From contig NZ_BAAATZ010000021.1 of NCBI RefSeq assembly GCF_039533685.1, positions 235,271-299,270 on the forward strand: DNA of 64,000 bases. Direction: 5' to 3'. Of this stretch, positions 55,459-63,623 are shown piece after piece. The DNA comes from Actinocorallia aurantiaca (GTDB taxonomy: Bacteria; Actinomycetota; Actinomycetes; Streptosporangiales; Streptosporangiaceae). Under the pieces are notes generated by a model that was given only the letters and a program-made list of their open reading frames with translations, was not told the DNA's origin and did no database searches. Position 1 is the first letter of the stretch. Each line of letters starts with the position of its first letter. Made by a program: the position numbers and the translations under genes.

Positions 55459-55484
55459 GGGGCACGGCGTTCGCGCCGTGCCCT
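55459..55484 (+). terminator. Terminator after nadA
   Basis: A stem of GGCACGGCG with CGCCGTGCC closes a stable TTCG tetraloop, 16 bases after the nadA stop, followed by a pyrimidine-rich tail. Confidence 0.8.
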
Positions 55485-55535
55485 CTCCCTTTCCCCGCCC
55501 GGGCCCGGATCGCCGCGCGGCGGAGGAGCGCCGGT

Positions 55536-55814
55536 CTACTCGGGGATGAGGCCTGAGTCCCCGAGCATGGCGCGGACCTCGTCGATGTGGGCGTCCGCCG
55601 GGGGCAGCACCAGATCGGAGGGCTCGAGGCTGTCGGCGGGCAATTCCGAGCCCCGTTCCCGCACGCTGTCGAGGAGCGCGTTCAACGCCCGGCGGAAGCG
55701 CTCCTCGTCGTCGGCCTCGATCGCCGACTCCAGCGCGGCGTCCAGTTCGTTCAGGGCGGGCAGCTCGGACTGGTCCAGCTCGACCTGGCCCTCCCCCATG
55801 ATCCGGACGATCAT
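55536..55814 (-). CDS. pspAA: PspA-associated protein PspAA
   Basis: A 92-residue protein with the N-terminal strand MIVRIMGEGQVELDQSELPALNELDAAL, a central helix (DEERFRRALNALLDSVRERG) and a C-terminal LVLPPADAHIDEVRAMLGDSGLIPE. This matches the PspAA partner found downstream of PspA in actinobacteria and archaea. Start ATG 55812-55814 is two bases after the pspA stop, with GGAGG in the pspA end. Confidence 0.85.
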   Translation of the reverse strand: MIVRIMGEGQVELDQSELPALNELDAALESAIEADDEERFRRALNALLDSVRERGSELPADSLEPSDLVLPPADAHIDEVRAMLGDSGLIPE

Positions 55815-55816
55815 GT

Positions 55817-56614
55817 TCAGCCTCCCTGCTGAGGCGGCCACTGCTTCTGCTGCTCGGGCTGCTGGGACTGCTGCGCCTGGGCGGGGCCCGCGTCGATCTG
55901 CCTGGGAGCCTCGCCGCCCTGGCCCAGCTCGGCCTTGAGCCGCTCCAGCTCCAGCTCCACCCCGGTCGTGGCGTTCATCCGGTTGAGCTCGGCCTGGATG
56001 TCGTCGCGCGGCCCGGAGAAGTCCTCCAGGGCGCCGGACTCCAGCAGCTCGTCGATCGCCCCGGCCCTGGCCTGGAGCTGGGCGGTCTTGTCCTCGGCGC
56101 GCTGGATCGCCAGGCCCACGTCGCCCATCTCCTCGGAGATGCCGCTGAACGCCTCGCTGATCCTGGTCTGCGCCTCGGCGGCGGTGTACGTCGCCTTGAT
56201 CGTCTCCTTGCGGGTGCGGAAGGCGTCCACCTTGGCCTGCAGCCGCTGCGCGGCCAGGGTGAGCTTCTCCTCCTCGCCCTGCAGCTGCTGGTACTGCACG
56301 CGGAGGTCGGACAACTGGGAGTCCAGTCCGGAACGGCGCTCCAGCGCGGCCCTGGCCAGGTCCTCCCGGCCCACCTGCAGAGCCTGGCGGCCCTGGTCGG
56401 TGAGCTTGTTGTGCTCCTTCTCAAGGCGAGTGATCTGCAGTTCCAGGCGCTTGCGGGAGGTCGCCACGTCGGCCACGCCCCTGCGCACCTTCTGCAGCAT
56501 CTCGAGCTGGCGCTGGTAGGAGTAGTCCAGGCTCTCCCGCGGATCCTCGAGCCGGTCCAGCGCGTTGTTGGCCTTGGACCTGAAGATCATCGACATTCGC
56601 TTCATCACGCTCAT
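55817..56614 (-). CDS. pspA: Phage-shock protein A / PspA-IM30 family membrane-stress protein
   Basis: A 265-residue ESCRT-III-like protein. The N-terminal amphipathic helix (SVMKRMSMIFRSKANNALDRLEDP) binds membranes. The long coiled-coil hairpin (SLDYSYQRQLEMLQKVRRGVADV through the TRKETIKATYTAAEAQTRI region) follows, and the C-terminus is a Gln/Pro-rich tail. It maintains membrane integrity under stress. Starts at ATG 56612 and 56603 are both plausible, with no strong ribosome site. Confidence 0.92.
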   Translation of the reverse strand: MSVMKRMSMIFRSKANNALDRLEDPRESLDYSYQRQLEMLQKVRRGVADVATSRKRLELQITRLEKEHNKLTDQGRQALQVGREDLARAALERRSGLDSQLSDLRVQYQQLQGEEEKLTLAAQRLQAKVDAFRTRKETIKATYTAAEAQTRISEAFSGISEEMGDVGLAIQRAEDKTAQLQARAGAIDELLESGALEDFSGPRDDIQAELNRMNATTGVELELERLKAELGQGGEAPRQIDAGPAQAQQSQQPEQQKQWPPQQGG

Positions 56615-56740
56615 CGCGACGCGGACGTCCCTTCGATACGGGGTCGCTAAACCCGAGCCAGCCACTGACGGGCCTCTTATCACCCTACGTTGTTGACGCA
56701 CGGGCCGACCATGAGGTTCCTTGCCGGTATCGACATCAAA

Positions 56741-56752
56741 TATCCTTCTTCC
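56741..56752 (+). promoter_or_regulatory. -10 box for the leaderless DUF3043 gene
   Basis: TATCCT at 56741-56746 ends six bases before GTG 56753. No Shine-Dalgarno. Confidence 0.5.
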
Positions 56753-57349
56753 GTGTTCCGACGTGGCAGCGACTCCTCAGACGCCTCCGCCTCCCAGACC
56801 GGCGCCGAAGAGCGTCCGGCGAAGGAGGGCGGGAAGGGCCGTCCCACTCCCAAGCGCCGCGAGGCCGAGAAGGTCCGGCGCAACCAGCTGGTGACCGCGC
56901 CCCGAGACCGCAAGGAGGCCTACCGGCAGGTCCGCGAACGCCAGGCCCAGCAGCGGTCGAAGACGCGCGAGGGCATGGCCAAGGGCGACTCCAAGTACCT
57001 CCCCAAGCGGGACCGGGGCCCGGTGCGCGCGTTCGCCCGGGACTACGTCGACGCGCGGCGGACGGCCGGCTCCCACCTGATGCTGATCATGTTCGTGATC
57101 GTCATCGTGAGCTTCGTCCAGACCCCGCTCACCCAGCTGCTCTTCGTGCTGATCCCGCCGGTGCTGCTGTTCGTCGTGCTGACCGAGAGCCTGCTGATCT
57201 CCCAGAAGGTCAAGAAGCTGGCCGCCGAGCGCTTCCCGAACGAGGACCGCAAGGGCGTCGGCCTCTACGCCGCGACCCGGTCCCTGCAGATGAGGCGCCT
57301 GCGCATCCCCAACCCGCGCTACGGTCCGGGCGACAAGGACAAGATCTGA
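56753..57349 (+). CDS. DUF3043 membrane protein
   Basis: About 198 residues. A long charged N-terminal region (GKGRPTPKRREAEKVRRNQLV, the KGRPTPKR signature of DUF3043) is followed by RQAQQRSKTREGMAKGDSKYLPKRDRGPVRAFARDYVDARR. Two transmembrane helices (LMLIMFVIVIVSFVQTPL; LLFVLIPPVLLFVVLTES) and a basic tail come next. It is conserved next to PspA in actinobacteria. Function unknown. The start GTG 56753 appears leaderless. Confidence 0.88.
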   Translation: MFRRGSDSSDASASQTGAEERPAKEGGKGRPTPKRREAEKVRRNQLVTAPRDRKEAYRQVRERQAQQRSKTREGMAKGDSKYLPKRDRGPVRAFARDYVDARRTAGSHLMLIMFVIVIVSFVQTPLTQLLFVLIPPVLLFVVLTESLLISQKVKKLAAERFPNEDRKGVGLYAATRSLQMRRLRIPNPRYGPGDKDKI

Positions 57350-57355
57350 GCGACC

Positions 57356-57368
57356 TAGGATCGGGATC
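57356..57368 (+). promoter_or_regulatory. -10 box for the leaderless aldo/keto reductase gene
   Basis: TAGGAT at 57356-57361 is exactly seven bases before ATG 57369. No Shine-Dalgarno. Confidence 0.55.
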
Positions 57369-58370
57369 ATGGAATTCCGATACCTGGGCCGCAGCGGTCT
57401 GAAGATCTCCGAAATCTCCTACGGCAACTGGATCACCCACGGGTCCCAGGTCGAGGAGGACACGGCGGTCGCCTGCGTGCACGCCGCCCTCGACGAGGGC
57501 ATCACCACGTTCGACACCGCCGACGTCTACGCCGCCACCCGGGCCGAGACGGTCCTGGGGCGCGCGCTCAAGGGGCAGCGCCGGGAGTCGCTGGAGATCT
57601 TCACCAAGGTCTACTGGCCGACCGGGAAGGGCCCCAACGACCGCGGGCTGTCGCGCAAGCACATCATGGAGTCGATCAACGGTTCGCTGCGCCGGCTCGG
57701 CACCGACTACGTCGACCTCTACCAGGCGCACCGCTTCGACCACGAGACCCCGCTGGAAGAGACCATGCGGGCGTTCGAGGACGTCGTCCGCCAGGGCAAG
57801 GCCCTGTACATCGGGGTCTCGGAGTGGCGGGCCGAGGAGATCTCCGCCGCGTTGAAGATCGCCGAGGAGCGCGGCTTCGACCGGATCATCTCCAACCAGC
57901 CCCAGTACTCGATGCTCTACCGGGTGATCGAGGAGGAGGTCGTGCCGCTGTGCGAGCGCGAGGGCGTCGGCCAGATCGTCTGGTCGCCGATCGCGCAGGG
58001 CGTCCTGACCGGCAAGTACCTGCCGGGGCAGGCCCCTCCGCCCGGCTCGCGCGCCACCGACGACAAGAGCGGCGCCGACTTCGTGAAGGTCTGGATGCGG
58101 GACGAGATCCTCGCCCGGGTGCAGGAGCTCCAGCCGCTCGCGAAGGAGGCGGGGCTGACCATGGCCCAGCTCGCGGTGGCCTGGGTGCTGCAGAACCCGA
58201 ACGTGTCCTCGGCGATCATCGGCGCCTCCCGGCCCGAGCAGATCCGCGACAACGTGAAGGCCGCCGGGACGCGGCTCGAGGCCGGGCTGCTGGCGCGCGT
58301 CGACGAGGTGCTGGGCGACGCCGTCGTCCGGGACCCCGCCGAGACGCGGTCCCCGGCAACTCGACCGTGA
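57369..58370 (+). CDS. Aldo/keto reductase
   Basis: A 333-residue NADPH-dependent TIM-barrel reductase of the AKR6/KCNAB-like group. It starts MEFRYLGRSGLKISEISYGNW. The catalytic tetrad lies in TFDTADVYAA (Asp, Tyr), FTKVYWP (Lys) and LYQAHRFDHETP (His). The cofactor region is ISNQPQYSMLYRVIEEEVVP, WSPIAQGVLTGKY and IIGASRPEQIRDN. The substrate is unknown. Confidence 0.92.
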   Translation: MEFRYLGRSGLKISEISYGNWITHGSQVEEDTAVACVHAALDEGITTFDTADVYAATRAETVLGRALKGQRRESLEIFTKVYWPTGKGPNDRGLSRKHIMESINGSLRRLGTDYVDLYQAHRFDHETPLEETMRAFEDVVRQGKALYIGVSEWRAEEISAALKIAEERGFDRIISNQPQYSMLYRVIEEEVVPLCEREGVGQIVWSPIAQGVLTGKYLPGQAPPPGSRATDDKSGADFVKVWMRDEILARVQELQPLAKEAGLTMAQLAVAWVLQNPNVSSAIIGASRPEQIRDNVKAAGTRLEAGLLARVDEVLGDAVVRDPAETRSPATRP

Positions 58371-58388
58371 GGCGTTCCCGCCCGGCGG

Positions 58389-58610
58389 TCAGTCGAGGCT
58401 GAGGGGCATGGGTCCGTACACGACGCGGTCGTCGTCCAGCAGGCGCACCTGGGCGACGCCCGCGTCCGCGAGCGCGCGCCAGTTCTCGCCCAGCCAGCTC
58501 TCCGCGTCGGCCTGGGTCGGCTGGTAATCGGGCTGATCGAAAGGCGCGGGCAGAACGCTCGCAGGGATCTCCGTCCCGTCCGCCTTCTCGTACCGCCACG
58601 TCCACGCCAT
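58389..58610 (-). CDS. Small conserved protein of unknown function
   Basis: A 73-residue protein, MAWTWRYEKADGTEIP through VRLLDDDRVVYGPMPLSLD. I recognise the N-terminal AWTWRYEKADG and C-terminal YGPMSL-type ends from small conserved proteins of Streptomyces; none has a known function. The start is ATG 58608-58610. It is convergent with the aldo/keto reductase. Confidence 0.75.
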   Translation of the reverse strand: MAWTWRYEKADGTEIPASVLPAPFDQPDYQPTQADAESWLGENWRALADAGVAQVRLLDDDRVVYGPMPLSLD

Positions 58611-58775
58611 GTTCGCCAGACTCCCCTCGACTTCGTGCACAGTACCGCTCCGGGGATGTGTCCCACAGCGATCATGCCATGTCCCGGCCGATTCTCGCCG
58701 GGAACGACGGGGACGAACCTCCCGGGCGGGGGGACCGGGAGACGGCCCTGTCCGACTCGTATAGTGCGCTCCGCC

Positions 58776-59729
58776 ATGCGAATCGAGATCGAGGGCGACG
58801 CCTCTCCCCTGGGCTGGCCCGCCCCGGGCTGCCCCTGCGCCTCCTGCGCTCCGCTGCGCCGCCGTGGTGAGAGCCGTGCTCCGCTGCGGATCCTGGTGGA
58901 CGGGCTGCCTCTGGAGGAGCTGGAGGCCGCGGAGGTCCCCGGAGGGCTCGACATACGGACGGCCTCGGGCGGGCGGCTGCTCTACGGGCATCACGAGGCC
59001 TGGCCGGAACCGGCTCCCGGAGCCGTCTACGACGCCGTCCTGCTGGACCTGCTGGAACGTCCGGAGCACCTGGCCGTCCTGCGGCGGCTGGGAGCCGTCG
59101 CCTCTCACACCGAGATCCACGCCGTCCACGTCGACCACCGGGTGCGGGACGCGGCCGAGTTGCGGCGGCGGCTGGAGTTCTGGCGGTCGCCCGTCGCCGG
59201 GCCGCACCGCACGCTGCTGCTCGGCGGTTCCAGGTCCGGCAAGTCCGCCGAGGCCGAGCTGCGGCTGATCGCCCATCCCGACGTGACCTATCTCGCCACC
59301 GGCCCCCGGGCGGACGGCTCCGACCCGGAGTGGGACGAACGGGTGCGTTCCCATCGGGTGCGCAGGCCGTCCTGGTGGCGGGTGGTGGAGTCCGACGAGC
59401 TCTCCGGACTGCTGCGGAGCGCCCGTGGCGCGATCCTGGTGGACGGCCTGGGCACCTGGCTGGCCTCCGTCATGGACCGCACGAACGCCTGGGAGGACCC
59501 GGACGCCGTCCGGCCGCTCCTCTCCGAACTCGTGGAGGCGTGGCGTCGCACGGAGGCCGTCGTGGTGGCGGTCTCCGACGAGGTGGGGCTCTCACTGGTG
59601 CCCGACAACCGCGCTGGACGGCTGTTCCGTGACCTGCTCGGCGAATTGAACCAGCGGCTGGCCGCCGAGTCCGAGGACGCGGCCCTCGTGGTGGCGGGCC
59701 GCCCTCTCCCCCTCTGGCCCTGCCGATAA
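58776..59729 (+). CDS. cobU: CobU-like adenosylcobinamide kinase/guanylyltransferase with N-terminal extra domain
   Basis: A 317-residue protein. Residues about 145-317 form the CobU domain: P-loop LLLGGSRSGKSAEAELRL, VTYLATGPRADGSDPEWDERVRSHRVRRPSWWRVVE and ILVDGLGTWLASVM, with VVAVSDEVGLSLVPDNRAGRLFRDLLGELNQRLA. The first 140 residues start IEGDASPLGWPAPGCPCASC, which resembles a metallo-beta-lactamase-fold (PhnP-like) start, but the HxHxDH metal motif is not present. This looks like a degenerate extra domain. TATAGT at 58760-58765 is a likely -10. It precedes cobS by 11 bases. Confidence 0.9.
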   Translation: MRIEIEGDASPLGWPAPGCPCASCAPLRRRGESRAPLRILVDGLPLEELEAAEVPGGLDIRTASGGRLLYGHHEAWPEPAPGAVYDAVLLDLLERPEHLAVLRRLGAVASHTEIHAVHVDHRVRDAAELRRRLEFWRSPVAGPHRTLLLGGSRSGKSAEAELRLIAHPDVTYLATGPRADGSDPEWDERVRSHRVRRPSWWRVVESDELSGLLRSARGAILVDGLGTWLASVMDRTNAWEDPDAVRPLLSELVEAWRRTEAVVVAVSDEVGLSLVPDNRAGRLFRDLLGELNQRLAAESEDAALVVAGRPLPLWPCR

Positions 59730-59740
59730 CCTCGCCGCCC
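59727..59740 (+). promoter_or_regulatory. Possible -10 box before cobS
   Basis: TAACCT at 59727-59732 overlaps the cobU stop and lies eight bases before ATG 59741. It may add a leaderless transcript, although read-through from cobU is also expected. Confidence 0.35.
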
Positions 59741-60505
59741 ATGAGCCTTCCCCCTGGCCTGCGTCTGTCCTTCGGCCTGCTCAGCGTCCTGCCCGTCGGC
59801 TTCGTCGAGGCCGACCGGAGGACGTTCGGCGCGTCCATGGCCTGGGCTCCGCTGGTCGGCGCGGTGCTCGGGGCGGCGCAGGCCGCGGCGTTCGTCCTGC
59901 TGGACCTGGCCGGCGCCGGCGCGACCCTCGCCGCCGTACTGGCGGTGGGGCTGGGCGCCGTGCTCACCCGCGCGCTGCACCTGGACGGGCTCGCCGACGT
60001 CGCCGACGGGCTGGGCAGCGGCAGGCCCGCCGACGAGGCCCTCGCGATCATGAAGCGCTCGGACATCGGGCCCTTCGGCGTGGTCGCGCTCGTGTTCACC
60101 CTGCTGGCCCAGGTCGCGGCGGTGGGCGCGACGGCCCATCCCGTCCTGGCGCTGGTGCTGTCCGGGGCCGTCGCGCGGCTGGCCGTGACCTGGGCCTGCT
60201 CCCCCGGCGTCCCCCCGGCCCGCCCGGACGGGCTGGGGGCGCGGGTGGCCGGGACCGTCCCGGTCCGCGTCCCGCTCGCCTGGACCGGCGCGCTGACGGC
60301 GCTCGCGGCGGGGGCCGCCGCCTGGTGGACGCGCTCGGCGGCGGAGACCCTGCTCCTGGCCGCGGCCGTGCCCGTCGCGCTGGGGGCGGCGGCGCTGTTC
60401 CGCCGCCACCTGGTCCGCCGGTTCGGAGGGGTCACCGGGGACGTCCTCGGCGCGCTGGCCGAGCTCGCCGGGACCGCGGTGCTGGTCTTCGCCACCCTGG
60501 GGTAA
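59741..60505 (+). CDS. cobS: Adenosylcobinamide-GDP ribazoletransferase (cobalamin synthase)
   Basis: The last step of the cobalamin nucleotide loop, joining alpha-ribazole to adenosylcobinamide-GDP; an integral membrane enzyme of 254 residues. Family motifs are LSFGLLSVLPV, ALHLDGLADVADGLGSGRPADEALAIMKRSDIGPFGVVAL and the C-terminal RRFGGVTGDVLGALAELAGTAVLV. CobT is expected nearby in other actinobacteria but is not seen here. Confidence 0.94.
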   Translation: MSLPPGLRLSFGLLSVLPVGFVEADRRTFGASMAWAPLVGAVLGAAQAAAFVLLDLAGAGATLAAVLAVGLGAVLTRALHLDGLADVADGLGSGRPADEALAIMKRSDIGPFGVVALVFTLLAQVAAVGATAHPVLALVLSGAVARLAVTWACSPGVPPARPDGLGARVAGTVPVRVPLAWTGALTALAAGAAAWWTRSAAETLLLAAAVPVALGAAALFRRHLVRRFGGVTGDVLGALAELAGTAVLVFATLG

Positions 60506-60599
60506 AACCCTACAAACACGACAAATTCCCGGCCTCGCGAGCCGCCCCGGATCGGGGCAAGGCTTGATCGAAACGGGGAAAACAGGTGCTGAGGGCGAG

Positions 60600-60613
60600 T
60601 AAGGTCGAGAGGC
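60600..60613 (+). promoter_or_regulatory. -10 box for the leaderless pepA gene
   Basis: TAAGGT at 60600-60605 is eight bases before GTG 60614. A GAGAGG just before the GTG is too close to act as a normal ribosome site. Confidence 0.45.
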
Positions 60614-62083
60614 GTGACGACGAATCTCAGCATCAGCCAGACCGACCCCGCCTCCCTCGATGTCGACGCCCTCGTCATAGGCGTGGGGCCGGGGGTCGTC
60701 CCGGCCGCCGGGTCGCAGGGCGTGGACGGCGCGCTGGACGGGCGCCTCGTGGAGGCGCTCAAGGCCGTCGGCGCCACCGGCAAGGCCGGTGAGGTGGTCA
60801 AGCTCCCGACCCTGGGTGCCATCGGCGCCAAGGTGATCGTGGCGGCCGGCCTCGGCGAGGACCCGAACCCCGAGACGCTGCGCCGGGCCGCCGGAGCGGC
60901 CGTGCGCGCGCTCGCCGGCACCGCGCGGGTCGCGCTGGCCCTGCCCTCCGCCACCCCCGAGCAGGCCTCCGCCGTGGCCACCGGCGCGCTGCTGGGCAAC
61001 TACTCCTTCGGCCGCTACCGCACCGACGAGCAGGCCGAGCCGGTGGGCGAGCTCGTGCTCGTCACCGACCTCGACGCCACCCCCCTGGCGGAGCGCGCCG
61101 AGAAGGTCGCCGGGGCCGTCGCCCTGGCCCGCGACCTGGTGAACACCCCGCCCTCCCACCTCACCCCCGAGGACCTCGCCGGAGTCGCCGAGCAGGTCGC
61201 CCGCGACCACGGCCTCCAGCTGGAGGTCCTCGACGAGAAGGCGCTGGTCGACGGCGGCTACGGCGGCCTCGTCGGCGTCGGCCAGGGCTCGGTCAACCCG
61301 CCCCGGCTGGTGCGCCTGGGCTACCGGCACCCGCAGGCGACGAAGACCGTGGTCTTCGTCGGCAAGGGCATCACCTTCGACACCGGCGGCATCTCGATCA
61401 AGCCCGCCGAGGGCATGGACTGGATGAAGTCCGACATGGGCGGCGCGGCCGCCGTGCTCGGCTCGCTCCAGGCCATCGCCGCGCTCAAGCCCAAGGTCAA
61501 CGTGGTCGGCTACCTGGCCATCGCCGAGAACATGCCGTCGGGCACCGCCCAGCGGCCCTCCGACGTCATCACCATCTACGGCGGCAAGACCGTCGAGGTC
61601 CTCAACACCGACGCCGAGGGCAGGCTCGTCATGGCCGACGCCATCGTGCGCTCCGCCGAGGACTCCCCCGACCTGCTCGTCGACGTGGCCACCCTCACCG
61701 GGGCCGCGCTCGTCGCCCTGGGCGTGCGCACCGCCGGCGTCATGGCCAACTCCGACGAGGTGCGCGAGAAGGTCGTCCAGGCCGTCCTGAAGGCGGGCGA
61801 GGACGCCTGGGGCATGCCGCTGCCCGAGGAGCTGCGCAAGGGCTTCGACTCCCAGGTCGCCGACATCGCCAACATCAGCGGCGAGCGCTGGGGCGGGATG
61901 CTCGCCGCGGGCGTCTTCCTCAAGGAGTTCGTGCCCGAGGGCGTGCGCTGGGCCCACCTGGACATCGCCGGCCCGGCCTTCAACAAGGGCGAGCCCTACG
62001 GCTACACCCCCAAGGGCGGCACCGGCTCCGCGACCCGCGCCCTGATCCAGATCGCCGAGGACGCGGCCTCGGGCCTGCTGTGA
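60614..62083 (+). CDS. pepA: Leucyl aminopeptidase (M17)
   Basis: A 489-residue dizinc aminopeptidase. The C-terminal catalytic domain has VGKGITFDTGGISIKPAEGMDWMKSDMGGAAAVLG (Lys, Asp), the signature NTDAEGRLVMADAI and LVDVATLTGA. The N-terminal macro-like domain spans about 1-150. It releases N-terminal amino acids and may also bind DNA, as E. coli PepA does. Confidence 0.95.
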   Translation: MTTNLSISQTDPASLDVDALVIGVGPGVVPAAGSQGVDGALDGRLVEALKAVGATGKAGEVVKLPTLGAIGAKVIVAAGLGEDPNPETLRRAAGAAVRALAGTARVALALPSATPEQASAVATGALLGNYSFGRYRTDEQAEPVGELVLVTDLDATPLAERAEKVAGAVALARDLVNTPPSHLTPEDLAGVAEQVARDHGLQLEVLDEKALVDGGYGGLVGVGQGSVNPPRLVRLGYRHPQATKTVVFVGKGITFDTGGISIKPAEGMDWMKSDMGGAAAVLGSLQAIAALKPKVNVVGYLAIAENMPSGTAQRPSDVITIYGGKTVEVLNTDAEGRLVMADAIVRSAEDSPDLLVDVATLTGAALVALGVRTAGVMANSDEVREKVVQAVLKAGEDAWGMPLPEELRKGFDSQVADIANISGERWGGMLAAGVFLKEFVPEGVRWAHLDIAGPAFNKGEPYGYTPKGGTGSATRALIQIAEDAASGLL

Positions 62084-62205
62084 CCTGACTCAAACCCTCC
62101 AGCGGCCATTACCGCTCAGTACAAATGAAAAGATGGCCCTACCTGGCATTTCTCCGGTGTCCACGAGAGGGCCGGCGAAACGAGATCCACAAGAAGGAGC
62201 GTCCA

Positions 62206-63585
62206 GTGGCGAACAAGGGCCCGTACGACCTCGTCGTGCTCGGCGGCGGGAGCGGCGGCTACGCCTGCGCTTTGCGCGCGTCGGAACTGGGCATGCGCGT
62301 CGTCCTGATCGAGAAGGATCCCAATCTCGGCGGCACCTGCCTGAACCGGGGCTGCATCCCCACCAAGGCCCTGCTGCACGCGGCGGAGGTGGCCGACGAG
62401 ATCAACGAGGCCGCCTCCTACGGCATCAAGGCGACCTTCGAGGGCATCGACGTCCCCGGGGTGCAGTCCTACAAGAACAAGATCGTCACCACCACGGTCA
62501 AGGGCCTCACCGGCCTGATCAAGTCCAGGGGCATCGAGATCGTCTCGGGCGCCGGACGGCTGGCCTCCCCGACCTCCGTGGCCGTCGGCGACGACGTCTA
62601 CGAGGGCGCGCACATCGTGCTCGCCACCGGCTCGGCCCCCCGCTCCCTGCCCGGCCTGGAGATCGACGGCGCCAAGGTCATCTCCAGCGACCACGCGCTC
62701 GAGCTCGACCACGTCCCGGCCTCCGTGGTGATCCTCGGCGGCGGCGTCATCGGCGTCGAGTTCGCCTCCGTGTGGCGCTCGTTCGGCGCCGAGGTGACCA
62801 TCGTCGAAGGCCTCCCGCACCTGCTGCCGCTGGAGGAGGAGTCCTCCTCCAAGCGGCTGGAGCGGGCCTTCCGCAAGCGCGGCATCAAGTTCGAGCTCGG
62901 CGCCCGCTTCTCCGGGGTGAAGGACACCGACGCCGGCGTCACCGTCTCCCTGGAGAACGGCAAGACCATCGACGCCGAGCTGCTGCTGGTGGCCGTCGGC
63001 CGCGGCCCCGTCTCCGAGGGCCTGGGCTTCGAGGACAACGGGGTGCGCACCGAACGCGGTTTCGTGACCGTCGACGAGTACTGCACCACCTCCGTCCCGA
63101 CCGTCTCGGCCGTGGGCGACCTGATCCCGACCCTCCAGCTGGCCCACGTGGGCTTCGCCGAGGGCATCCTGGTCGCCGAGAAGGTCGCCGGCCTGAACCC
63201 CACCCCCATCGACTACGACGGGGTCCCCCGCATCACCTACTCCAACCCCGAGGTCGCGTCGGTGGGCATCACGTCCGCCAAGGCGCGCGAGCTCGGCCTG
63301 GAGATCAACGAGATCACCTACGACCTCGCGGGCAACCCCAAGAGCAAGATCCTGGGCACCCAGGGCGAGGTCAAGATGATCGCGGAGAAAGACGGTCCGA
63401 TCCTCGGCGTCCACATGGTGGGCGCCCGGGTCGGCGAGCTGGTCACCGAAGGCCAGCTCCTCTACAACTGGGAGGCCCTGCCCTCTGAGGTGGCGCAGCT
63501 CATCCACGCGCACCCCACCCAGTCCGAGGCGGTCGGCGAGGCAGCACTCGCCCTCGCCGGCAAGCCCCTGCACGTCCACGGCTGA
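62206..63585 (+). CDS. lpdA: Dihydrolipoyl dehydrogenase (E3)
   Basis: Reoxidises lipoyl groups of 2-oxoacid dehydrogenases with NAD. The 459-residue flavoprotein has DLVVLGGGSGGYACALRA, the redox disulfide GGTCLNRGCIPTK, the NAD motif VVILGGGVIGVEFASVW, SAVGDLIP and the C-terminal active-site HAHPTQSE. The start is GTG 62206, with AAGGAG seven bases upstream; the in-frame ATG 62125 would add 27 residues not typical of the family. It is followed 38 bases later by the E2 gene. Confidence 0.95.
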   Translation: MANKGPYDLVVLGGGSGGYACALRASELGMRVVLIEKDPNLGGTCLNRGCIPTKALLHAAEVADEINEAASYGIKATFEGIDVPGVQSYKNKIVTTTVKGLTGLIKSRGIEIVSGAGRLASPTSVAVGDDVYEGAHIVLATGSAPRSLPGLEIDGAKVISSDHALELDHVPASVVILGGGVIGVEFASVWRSFGAEVTIVEGLPHLLPLEEESSSKRLERAFRKRGIKFELGARFSGVKDTDAGVTVSLENGKTIDAELLLVAVGRGPVSEGLGFEDNGVRTERGFVTVDEYCTTSVPTVSAVGDLIPTLQLAHVGFAEGILVAEKVAGLNPTPIDYDGVPRITYSNPEVASVGITSAKARELGLEINEITYDLAGNPKSKILGTQGEVKMIAEKDGPILGVHMVGARVGELVTEGQLLYNWEALPSEVAQLIHAHPTQSEAVGEAALALAGKPLHVHG

Positions 63586-63623
63586 CGACCAGACAGCCAC
63601 ACGAAGAGGAGTCGCTGAGAACC

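Noticed and set aside
59288..61957. A very long minus-strand open frame across cobS and pepA
   Set aside because: Antisense to two well-recognised enzymes, and its composition (Gly/Ala/His/Gln-rich, no domains) is typical of a GC-driven shadow frame.
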